From Paramacrobiotus richtersi (Eukaryota > Tardigrada > Eutardigrada > Parachela > Macrobiotidae), in the NCBI GenBank assembly GCA_034698045.1, contig JAQGAU010000148.1, forward strand, positions 1-37,901: DNA of 37,901 nucleotides. The letters are read 5' to 3'. Positions 21,611 to 31,800 of this stretch are shown here, one piece after another. Positions within the stretch are counted from its first letter, which is position 1, and every line of letters begins with the position of its first letter. The position numbers and the translations under genes were made by a program. The notes beneath the pieces are model-generated. The model was not told the origin of the DNA and ran no database searches. It saw nothing but the letters and a program-made list of their open reading frames with translations.

Positions 21611-22507
21611 ACTGGCAATTACTGTCACACGCTGAAAGTACTAACAATAAGTAACAACATACAATAAGTAAGCTTGTCAGTCAGTGGAGAGAGAATGCGA
21701 ATCGTAGTACACGGGCTTGCACATAGCCATGCCAACGCAGATTCTATATACTTTCGTGCCAGAAAGTGACATGCTACTGTAGATTGTTGAATATGAGTTT
21801 ATTTCTTTATTTTTTTGGTTTAAATTGTAGAGATTATTCGGATAGTTGTTTTGCTTGCTTGTGTTCATTTCGACAGTGTGCTGGTGCGGCTTTTCAACTG
21901 ATAATAATTGACATGGCATGTTGTGGAATTTTCGGGTAAATTTCTGTTTTCTGACTTATTTTTGTTATGGTCCTTTGGATTTTTATTAAAAATTGTAGGA
22001 TTTTTTGTTAAATTAAACAAAAGATATGTCATGATGGTTATAATTCACGAAAACAGAATATGTGGATAAATAAACACTGGGATTTGTACATTTTGGGGAA
22101 ACAGTTCAATTTTTACTAACTGTTCTTATGTACACAATAAAACACGCAATAAAAACAACAACAAAAATACACACAATAAAACAATAAAAATTAAAAAAAT
22201 TGACGAAATTGACAAAATTAAGATTCAAAAAATTAAAACGCTAACAGATTAAATAGAATCTTTCAAATTTTTTTGAAACTTTGAAATTTTGTAAAATTTT
22301 GATTGGTTTTAACGCTGTGACTAAGTTGTAAATAATCAGTTAGCAACGTATGCCGGAAATGGACCGGAATAACTTTAATGTAACCCTTAATGCAGTACTA
22401 GTAAAGAACAGAATTGTCCACCTGTTTAGAAATAATTCAGTTGTAAATGTTTGTCAAGGAAGTAGCATTTTTGGACGCTTTCAGTCATTTTCGATCGTTC
22501 TGCGTAG
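21611..22507. other. Spacer between the two duplicated exons
   Basis: AT-rich sequence. Exons 5-11 of the original, including the whole AdoMet fold, have no counterpart here. No gene seen. Confidence 0.5.
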
Positions 22508-22595
22508 ATAATGCTGTGCACATCGCCCAATGATCCGGTGACACACTGGGCACAGTCGGTGTTTTATGTGGACAAGCCCATTCCCGTTACTGAAG
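22508..22595 (+). pseudogene. Duplicated PRMT3 THW exon (frame intact)
   Basis: 88 bases, same length and phase as 19490-19577, differing at a few sites (D-K-P-I-P-V-T-E at the end). Acceptor CGTAG and donor GTATGT are kept. Similarity to the original continues downstream: 23255-23420 matches 19690-19850, including TAACGTCAAGAAGCGTAGTG. Confidence 0.85.
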
Positions 22596-24615
22596 GTATG
22601 TATGGTACGTATTATAAACCATGCAGTTTATGTAAACATGATGTAGGAAACTTACTATTTTATTTATATTTTTATTGTTTGTATTAATAATAGTAATATA
22701 AACTGATGGAAAACTGCGCAGGTTTCAGTTCGGTAGCGTGTGTTATTTATAAGGAGTCGTAGTGATGTGGCTTGGTCACCGCTGGATAGGTTTCAGCGTG
22801 CGCCATTTAAATATCGAAAGTATTTGTTCCCTGTTGGTCTTTTTCGGTATTCCTTGTCAGTAAATTTTTCCTTTTAAAATTAGTTTTAATTCTGTGTTTG
22901 TTTTTTTCCCCGATTTAACTGTTGCGGCAGAGGAGATGAGTTCTGGGTTTATGGATTGGTAAGACGTCGTCTGTCGCTTGTTATACTGTACGCGATCGCT
23001 GAAATGGCACGCAGAGTAGTGTATTCGGGGACATGCGCGTCGAATATTCCTACTCTGCCTATACGCACTCATCACACTGCCAGTCCCGCTGGGGTGTTGT
23101 ACGCGGTAGGGCAAATTTTCGTGCCATTTCATTGATCGCGTACAGTAATGTTATTATTTTTTGTGGAATTATCTACGATCAGTGCCCAAAATGTGCAGTA
23201 CCGTAACACTCATTTCAGTACTGAATTACACAGTTTGGTGCTTTCGATCTTGTGTCCAAAGGTTCTCGCTGTCGACACTGTAATCAAACGACGCCGATTA
23301 ATAACGTCAAGAAGCGTAGTGTAGTGGCATGTGCATCTTCCAGCTTACATTGTGCTGGCGAAACTATAAGTTAATCGAGCTCAGGTTCACATCTTGAATT
23401 CGTTCTGTCATGTAAACCTTCTTTTTGTATATTATTTTCTCATGATTGTGGCGACAGTTTAACAGTAAATGGTTATGCTGAAAACTAGTACAGGACAAAG
23501 TGCAAAACCCGATGCCCGAGTATTGCAAACCGTAGTAAAGTGGTTGTCTAGTCGGCTGGGTTATTCAGTCTTCAGGTTGCAGCAGTCGTCGAGTCGGAAC
23601 CATTCGTAGTGCTTGACGTAGTCTTTTTGACTGCTCAGACCTTCTTCTACACCGTCTATGCGCAACACTGTCACTGAGCCGCCGGTATTCAAACACCTAG
23701 ATGCATTATGCCAGTGACAGTTTATCATTCGTGTATCTTTGAAATTTGCAACCGCATTTCACTAATTTCTCTTACGCCAACTTATCGACAATGGCGCAGT
23801 CCCACTCGTGACCTTTCAGAACAACAAGTCCGGTCGAAGTTTATTTCTAGCCAGATCACATGTCCTTCGAATGCGATTCCATGCGATTCCATAAGTCAGG
23901 CGTGTGTGAGCAAGTGTTTTCTATTTATTTATTATTTCATTTCTAGCAGACAAGCCATATCTCGTGTGGCTATCATTAATTTTATGCTTACGTTCTGTCA
24001 TCGTTTTTTTGTTGGTCTTAGCCAAACGTTGGAACAGGAAACACTAGAATGAAGAGAAAAAAATTTTGTATCAAGTGGTACATCGCAACTTGTTTTTCTT
24101 TGGAGACAATTCTTTCCACGTGCGCTTGAAACACAATGTTCCTCCATGCTTTATGATCCTGACGGTGGTCAACCATGCTGCTGAAAACCAGCGCACAACT
24201 GCACAGGCAAATGCATCAGTGCACGTGAGCGTTGCTAATTAACCGAATGCCTCCCTTCTGTCAGATTTCTTGTGTAAAACCCTTCGAGTTCGCCGCAAAT
24301 GAGATACAGATACTTGTCTCGACCGGGTACATAGGGACCATTCATGATTCATCTCAGATGTGTCTCAGATGAATCATCTGTGTCTTTCTAACTACACGAA
24401 CCGTATTAACGAAGCTTAACTGCCCGAACCGGTTTGCGTGTGATCTGATCATTGATACACCGTCTAACAACAGTCATCGCCGATTTGTATAGCAGTCACA
24501 TTCTCTTGAATGTCAGACACCGTAAATTCTAGTACCCAAGTAACCCAACAAACCCAGGTTATCTAATAACAAATTGTCTAATCAAGAGATCCGAGTTTTT
24601 GACGCTGTGATCAAG
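22596..24615. other. Region without a supported gene (duplicate tail, MITE, spacer)
   Basis: Besides the MITE and the duplicate tail it holds two A-box-like motifs (23315, 23531), a 10-base direct repeat of TGCGATTCCA at about 23872-23891, and a 9-bp inverted pair GATTCATCT/AGATGAATC near 24350-24380. The open frame at 23708-24052 (+) has no recognisable features. Confidence 0.5.
22986..23145. mobile_element. 160-bp MITE with 26-bp terminal inverted repeats and TA flanks
   Basis: The left arm at 22986-23011 begins CTGTACGCGATC and ends GAAATGGCACG; the right arm at 23120-23145 is its reverse complement with 24 of 26 bases matching. TA flanks both sides (22984-22985, 23146-23147). It lies inside the duplicated PRMT3 segment and accounts for part of the extra length of the second copy. 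A Tc1/mariner-type origin is inferred from TA. Confidence 0.85.
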
Positions 24616-25783
24616 ATGTTGACTGCCACATTGACAGTAACTGCATTCGTCTTCTCAGCAAGAGGAGTTAACGGTAGGCAAATGACCCCCTGAAGTGCAT
24701 AAGAAATAAAAGACCAGCGAAGTTTTTTGCTGTTCAACAAGGTGTCCACACCGCGTCATCCACGTTCGATCCGCAACTGGAGACTGCAGTGGACCTCCAG
24801 CCAAAAACCGAGTGGAGGTAATTCCGGACGTATCGTATGCATTTCGCACCGACTACTTGACATTAAACGAGTGCAAGGCCTATGAAGAAGTAAAGTGTTC
24901 GCCAACGGAATTCGCCAGATGCCGCGAAAGTGTTACAACACTGAATCCGTTCCTCAGAACCTACTTTCAACTGGACTGCACAGAATCTTTCTGGGTCAAA
25001 ACCGGGACATGGCGGTGACTCTTGCGCAATTTTACCAACAACTTTAGCATAACCAGTCCGAAGCGAGCGTTGGCCATGAAGATCAGGGAGGGAAATAATA
25101 CGCAGGATCCACTCCATGCGGATGTATTTGAACCAGTACGCAATCAAGTCATCGACCTCACCGTTCACGCTGCTGCCAGTACCGTAGTCACTTCAAAAAT
25201 CTACAACACTGGAATACTGCCGAGTTTGGTTGCCCTTTGTGTTGAGAAAGGATGGAATTTAACCATCAAGAGACATGATTTCAATCGGATTCCCAATGTT
25301 AGACTGATAGTTTTTGACCGGACGACCATTATGGAGATTGAACCGTACACATTCACGGATTTGCCACACGTCCAGAGCTTTTCAGTGGACAAAGGGCTAT
25401 GGCATATCTTTCACAAAATCTGCGTTTAATCACTGGAGGTAAGCAGGTATAAAGAAAGATTATCTAACAGTTCCATGGAGTCGCCTAAGCGTCCGGACGG
25501 GCTGTGGGACGATGACGATCTCGACAAGTACCATCGTATCCACTGCGACTGCTCCTTCGCCTGGTACAGGAATTTCCTCAAATCCAAGCCGGAGCTGACT
25601 GCATCTAAACAGACGGGTGAAATGGCGGTTATAGGAAGCTACCAATCCGAATCTTTCGATCCATTCAATCGTAGCCCGTATGTGGACGTGGCATCAGTGG
25701 ACTGCGCAAAGAATCTAACCAAAGATAATTATCAAGTGGGCGATCAGTTCTCCTATAATTCCACTTGCTTTGGTGCGTGTTGA
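24616..25783 (+). pseudogene. Secreted LRR-type protein, copy 1, with two in-frame stops
   Basis: Exon 24616-24673 encodes a signal-peptide-like M-L-T-A-T-L-T-V-T-A-F-V-F-S-A. Joined in phase to 24723 it continues with a Cys-rich cap (V-F-C-C-S-T-R-C-P...D-C-S-G), more Cys-containing sequence, LRR-like segments (IEPYTFTDLPHVQSFSVDKG) and a C-cap of LRRCT type (H-C-D-C-S-F-A-W-Y-R-N-F-L, later C's, T-C-F-G-A-C), then TGA. No membrane helix, so it is probably secreted. Interruptions: TGA at 25016-25018 (Ser in copy 2; a 33-nt intron 25015-25047 would remove it) and TAA at 25427-25429 (Tyr in copy 2). The binding partner is unknown. Confidence 0.7.
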
Positions 25784-25825
25784 TAGTGCGCGATTGTTGG
25801 TTGTTCGTTATGATATTGCTGAACT
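25010..25825 (+). repeat. Left arm of a 0.8-kb inverted duplication
   Basis: This matches the reverse complement of about 26380-27225 across the LRR exon and beyond its stop (TGATAGTGCGC...TTGTTCGTTATG). Similarity ends near GGGACATGGCGGT upstream. The upstream exons are not duplicated. Confidence 0.85.
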
Positions 25826-26379
25826 TTGTGTTGTCTTAAGTGTACTTAGTTAGATCTTCTGATGCCAAATCTGATTTTCAGCGAGGTTTAAATTCCCAAG
25901 CTGGAAATGTTACCTTCAGTCGGAAATGGGTTACCTGCACTGTTGCGAATAGTAATAATAATATGCACTGTGCATAATGCCGGTAGGTCGGTGGTTCCGC
26001 TCTCCTAGTCTCCTTCGTCATTTGAGCAAACATTCTGAATTTTTCTGGCGGAAACTCTCATAAACCTTGTGAGATTACTGTAGCTAATATTCTGTTTTTA
26101 AAAAATGTCTTCGAATGCCGTCTCAGCTTTTCCTTCGATCCACGTATTCACGTAACAGACTGTAACTGGGAGGCAAATATTTTTCCTGCACTGTCCGCAA
26201 TGACGCGGTCCACCGCCAGTAACAACGTGAAGCTTCAGGCCATAAAAATTCAGCGCGGTTTTCTCAAATCGTTGGCTATAGTAATGCTATAAGTTTCAGA
26301 CCAAAATAGTTTAGCACGGTTTTCTTCAAATAGAAAAGAACGGGACCGCTAAACAACCGGCATTGAATATACTTCTGAA
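25826..26379. other. Spacer of the inverted duplication
   Basis: About 550 bases with no coding signal. TTCAG(G/A)CCAWAA occurs twice near 26230-26300 in similar context. Nothing else seen. Confidence 0.45.
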
Positions 26380-26425
26380 GTAGTGCATAACGAACAATCG
26401 ACGATGGCGCACTATCAACAGTGAT

Positions 26426-27225
26426 TCAACACGAACCAAAGCAAGTGGTATTAAAAGAGAACTGATCCCCCATTCGATAATTATCTTCAGTCAAATTCTT
26501 TGCACAGTCCACTGATGCCATTGTCAGATAAATGCTACCACTAAATGCACTGAAATACTCGGACTGATAGCTTCCTATAATGGCCATTGCGCCAGAATTT
26601 TTCCATTCCGTCAGCTCCGGGTTGGATTTGAGGAAATTCCTGTACCAGGCGAAGGAGCAGTCGCAGTGGATACGATGATACTTGTCGAGATCGCCATCGG
26701 TCCACAGTCCGTCCGGACGCTCAGGCATGCTCGCAGAATTCTCACTGGAGCCATTCAGTCGTTCTTGTGCATCCTGTACTTGCGTCAAATAAACGTCGAT
26801 TTGGTAAAAGATATGCCACAAGCCCTTGTCCACTGACAAGCTCTGGAGGTGTGGCAAATCCGTGAATGTGTATGGTTGGATTTCCATAATGATCGACATA
26901 TGAAAAATTATCGATCCCACATTGGGAATCCGATTAAAATCATGCCTTTTGATGGTTTAAATTCCATCGCTTCTCAATACAAAGGGCAACCAAACTCGGC
27001 AGTATTCCAATGTTGTAGATTTTTGAAGTGACTACGGTACTGGCAGCAGCGTGAACGGTGAGGTCGATGACTTGATCGCGAACTGGTTCAAATACATCCG
27101 CATGGAGTGGATCTTGCCGATTCTTGCGTATCATTTCTCTCCCTGATTTTCATGGCTAACGCTCGCTTCGGACTAATTACGCTAAAATTGTTAGTAAAAT
27201 TGCGTAATAGTGACCGCCATGTCCA
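26426..27225 (-). pseudogene. Secreted LRR-type protein, copy 2 (inverted, 5' truncated, frameshifted)
   Basis: In the minus direction it repeats the LRR and LRRCT parts of copy 1: D-P-L-H-A-D-V-F-E-P-V-R-D-Q-V-I-D-L-T-V, IQPYTFTDLPHLQSLSVDKG, HCDCSFAWYRNFLKSNPELT, T-C-F-G-S-C, TGA. It has Ser and Tyr where copy 1 has TGA and TAA. It also carries about 10 extra bases near 27120 and one extra A in TTTAAACC near 26958, both breaking the frame, and lacks the signal-peptide exon. The 165-codon open frame at 26426-26920 covers the C-terminal part. Confidence 0.75.
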
Positions 27226-27329
27226 GCCCCATAATCAAATTATGTAGCATACTTATGTCGCTCAACGGCAACGCCGTGACATCTGTGATCATCAATAACG
27301 TTAACATTTACTGTATATATATTTGACAG

Positions 27330-27962
27330 AGACTGGCCAGTCACTAGTGCAGCAAGCACCAGCACGGATCCGCGTTACGGGGTTGTCCAGTCGGGAACCT
27401 GGTGACCCGATTCTCAATGCGCCATGTTATCGGAAATTTGTCGAGCCACAAGAACAGCTTGCTGATTTTCTCATCAAGTCCGTGTTGCCCTCGCTCATCC
27501 GGGAAACGGACATTTGCGTCTTCCGGAAAGTGGAGTCTAATCCTCCGGCACGAACCACCAACGGTACGGCGGGTTTATTTGACGACGATTCCGTCTCCCA
27601 GACGCCGGCAAATCAGAGTGTTGGCGGACAATGGTAACTGAGAATTCTTAGTCATTATTTCAGCACTGCAACGCGCTCCTTTGTATTTTTTTAGGATTAC
27701 ACTGCCGATAGTGCACGTTACACCCAACGTCTGCCCGGGTAATCCTTTCGGTACCATCCCTGGATGTTGTGATCCCGACCCGCGGGCGGTACCGGGTAGT
27801 GATATAACGCATGATCGGAGTAAATTCAATGTCACGTTCAATCAAGAAATCCATTACCAATACGTTGTTTGGAACGGTGCGTACCCGCCATTTAACGAGA
27901 AGGCAGCCTTTCGACGGTCTAGGGATTGGCAGATAGCAGGCGCCCAAGATAAGGAGTTTGCG
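27330..27962 (+). CDS. Two exons of an unrecognised Cys-containing protein
   Basis: Exon 27330-27633 and exon 27695-27962 join across a 61-nt intron (GTAACT...TTTTTTAG) through a split Trp codon, and the second ends in phase 0 at GTAAGC. The first part has a helix-like ADFLIKSVLPSLIRETDICV; the second has V-C-P-G-N-P-F-G-T-I-P-G-C-C-D-P-D-P and a possible N-glycosylation site (F-N-V-T-F). Phase 2 + 100 codons + 2 shows that earlier exons exist but I could not find them. The style suggests an extracellular protein. I do not recognise the family. Confidence 0.5.
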
Positions 27963-28323
27963 GTAAGCAGTCGAAATTGCGCATCTGACAGCGCTGAACG
28001 AAAACCCTTATATTCGTTGTTTGTCACAGATAAAAGAGACCAATTGGGAAAATTCGAAACCGGAACACTGCACCTTCTTTTTAAATCTGTGAGAATCCCG
28101 TTATGCGGACACAACTAGGAGCAGCGGCGAACGTGGAGTTTCCGGGTTCAGGTCCGCATTATGCAGACACAACAGAAATTCAACGAGGGTATGCTTGTTA
28201 TGCGCTTTCGTGCTGTATTTTTTGTGGTTTCTCTGTCAGTGCAAACGTCAAAATTGTTGCGAATTTTGGCTATGTAATGCTGTGTTGTGCGTTGGTCTGT
28301 TGTTGCAAAAACAGAAACATTAG

Positions 28324-28415
28324 AATTGAGTCGAATCATCTACCGTCGGTCCGTGACCATTACAGAGCTGTATGGAGTGACGACCGACATTCTGAACGAG
28401 GCTTGGTTGCCACAG
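28324..28415 (+). CDS. Possible further exon of the same unrecognised gene
   Basis: An open segment L-S-R-I-I-Y-R-R-S-V-T-I-T-E-L-Y-G-V-T-T and D-I-L-N-E-A-W-L-P-Q lies between ATTAG and a GTCAAC donor. It looks coding, but its entry phase (1) does not match the end of 27962 (phase 0), so another exon would have to intervene. Confidence 0.3.
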
Positions 28416-28864
28416 GTCAACCGACACATCAGATTATGCGGTCGGAAATGAACATTCGGCATGATTAATTAAAGTTACAGAAGAATGGGTTGTCCCGGCT
28501 TAACCAGAATATAGAACTTACTGTACTAGAGCAAATCCTGCGAACATTTAAGCTGATGAAATACGCAAAGCAAAAACATAAACTGTATACAGTACTAACA
28601 GCGAATTCCACATGCGCAGTATCCGTAAGGAACGTAACCTTAAAGTAGCCCGGATTTAAGCATTAAAGCATACCGATTTACAACAATACGACTACGAATA
28701 AATACAGCAACAGTTTTTCGGTCTTCGTCGTTCTTGATGAAACTTCTAAACGACGTTTTCCATTCGGCCCAGCGGTTACTGTGGGAACAAATGCGGATAC
28801 GTGTCCTAGTTGCAGCCGTGCTGCGATTTTTACCAACGTTATTGACTCTGCCGTTTCTATGTCA

Positions 28865-31800
28865 TCAGATGATTCCCATCGCGTCCCGGAAAACCAGAAA
28901 AGCATTCTGGAGTGAACATTGGAGCATATCGTTTTCTGTCTCCGACTCTTGTGTGTGCTCGGGTACCGAAAGGGATGTCGCCTCCGTGGCATTCTTCTTT
29001 ACAACCTTCTTGCTCTCTTTACTGTTTTTCTTCGGAAATCTCCTTGGAGTAGCACCGGTTTTACACGCGGATGCCTCGTCCACTTTTTGCTTTTTTACAG
29101 GGACTCCACTGGCAAGGTCCACGGCCGTGGACATGGCACCGAAGCATTTCCCGCAAGCGAACACGGAGGAAGCGACAGGATTCTGCAGGTCTGGAACCGG
29201 AAGATTTTCTGTAGAACCAGTCGCGGGATTTTGTAAATCCTTCAGTGTGCTAGCGATGTTGGAAACAGCTGGGAATGAATAAAAGAAAAAAAATAAATAC
29301 AAGGACACGAATATTAGACACTGAATTTGCATTTAAAAGGTTTGTCAGCGTTTAACCGAACAATACGATCTGTCAGCTGTGAAGGTCTTCGTGTTCTGAT
29401 TGAGAGATTACGCCACAGATCCCGGGGTCGTACTAAAACCTGGGTTTGGTAGCTGGTAATGGTACTGGTGGTCTGGTATCTGACATGGTAGTGGTACAAA
29501 TGTAATGGGAAGTAGATATGGCTAGTATCTGGGATCTGGACGTTGTGCAGATACTGGGATCTGGTCTGGAAACGTTTCGGAACTGGTGGCCATGCGCGTG
29601 ACGTTACACTACCAGCTAGTCAGAATTTTTACATATTGTAAGAAGTCTTTGGTAAACATATTAAGCAAACAGTATACCTAGCAGCTGATTAGTTACCATA
29701 TTTTTTATCTGTATTAAGTACGTGTGCGTAAACCGATGATCCTACCGGGAGATGTTTCTTAAGTGATGTACGGCACCTGATAGCGACCTTTACCGGTTCC
29801 ACACAAGAACTGCGTAGATTCCTTTGATCACACCAGTAGCGCATATCTGCGATAGTAATTCTGATGGCGTTAGTTACTGTGATCATGCAAATGCAATGGC
29901 CATGGCACCATGTAGGTGCCCTTCAGCTAGTAACGGTCTAGTAGAATTTCACGCTATAAACACAAAGGGCATGAAATGCAGTGTGAAAACCAGAAGACCG
30001 AAAGCCATCATACCACAAACCATTACGGTACGTAAAGTCTGAACATTGTTCGTAGACTGCAGAGCGCGTTTCATGACAGTTGTTGTTGTTATCCTGGTTG
30101 AGTTTGTCCTCTTGTAAGGAGAGTGTTACTGCAAATTTTATGTCCTAGTATCGACAGTTAGTTTGCACGTGTAGTGATTTGAAATCTTCTAACAATGTGT
30201 AGTACCACACAGGTACCTCTTAGACATAGGAATACAATATTAAGCATTATGTACAGTGTGGTACGCTAAATATCATGTACAGAGCCAAAGAAGATCTACC
30301 AGCGGAACAGCATCGAGCAGCAGCAGGGCAACGCCATGGCTGTTGCTGGGAACAGCTCCTCCATCGGCCAACTTAGATAAAGTGTTCTCGGCGGGTAACA
30401 AATGTGTAACGATAATGTCTGTTTGTTTGTTAAATACGAAGTTTACTACTATGTGTAATTGAACTGTTTGGCAATAATGCGTCAAAATGTACAGTGTGGA
30501 TTTAAATACAGCGATTTTTATTAAGGCCGAATCCCAGTTTCTGCACACCGTCCAGATCCCACCATATCAGATACCAGCCGATCTACTCCCCATTAGCACT
30601 ACCATACCAGATACCAGACTACCAGTATCATTACCAGCTACCAAGCCCAGGTTGTAGTACGACACCACATCCGGCTGCCTTTTCTTCTGGTTTTGCTTGG
30701 TCAGCTCAAGTCTCATACGGGCTATGGGCGATAATGGATATATTTACAGTAAGCTGCAGTTATACCAGTTATTATTATTGTACTATACCAACGTTATACC
30801 AACGATAATGGACATATTTACAGCAAGCTACAGTTATACTAATGCGTATATCTAGTACTAGTTTCTATTACGAAACTCCGTCCCGGGATCACGAAATCTT
30901 CCTGAAAATTTTGAAAATAATTCATTGTCATAATTTAGACACTTGAAAAAGCTGAAGAGTACATTAAAACAAGAATACTCTAATATTCAGAACGGGATAA
31001 TTTCCTTAATTAACGATTTTTTACCTAAAGCAAAATGAAACAACAGCGATATTAAAACCAAATCTTCTGCTACAAAAGCGAACTTTTGTCCTGGCACAGA
31101 GCAAAGCAACGATAGTGCCACAAGAAAAGCGTTTCTTTGCTGAAGTACCGAACGTTCGATCATACTTCTTACCGATAACAGTAACAGACCTCGTACGATT
31201 CTACCAAACGTACTTAAAGCGGATTTTGAACACACAAATTACTATTCGAACGAAAATTTTTTATTTTCTGGAATTTACTAAACGGCAGGGTGCGTCAGGA
31301 GTTGGAACCGACAACGTTATGGAGGCCGGTGCACCAGTGACTGAATTTACCGGTGACTGCACCGCTGTTACTGAATGTTTTCTTCAAAATGTCGAAAGCG
31401 TGCGCTGTTTTCGGTTTGTTATTATTATTATAACTTATACTCTCCCTTCTCCCATTTTGGTCGGGAGAGGTAGTTGTTCAGCAACCTATAAGCTGTAGTT
31501 TTGTACGCATAAGCCCCGGTTTCGGGAAATTCGGATCTGACTAGGAGCGTCGCGACAGAAACACCTGCAGTTGACCTCAAAACATGACATTTTTCTTCTA
31601 AACTGCGCCATAAAAGTTCGAACCGATGAAACCTCTCGGTACCATCTTCTGTTTCAATAATTAATTGTAACGCACTAACTTAAATTTATCACACGACCAA
31701 AGAATGTAGCGTTGTTTTAAAAGAATTTTTTGAGAATGTTCGGAAAAATCTCGGACCGTTTTCTTAACTGAGCTGCAGTTTTGTGCACAACCTTAATATA

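Noticed and set aside
23708-24052. 114-codon reading frame
   Set aside because: No recognisable composition, no splice partners; probably chance.
31115-31498. 127-codon reading frame on plus
   Set aside because: Lies in an intron of the minus-strand gene, with low-complexity and AT-rich segments; no supporting signal.
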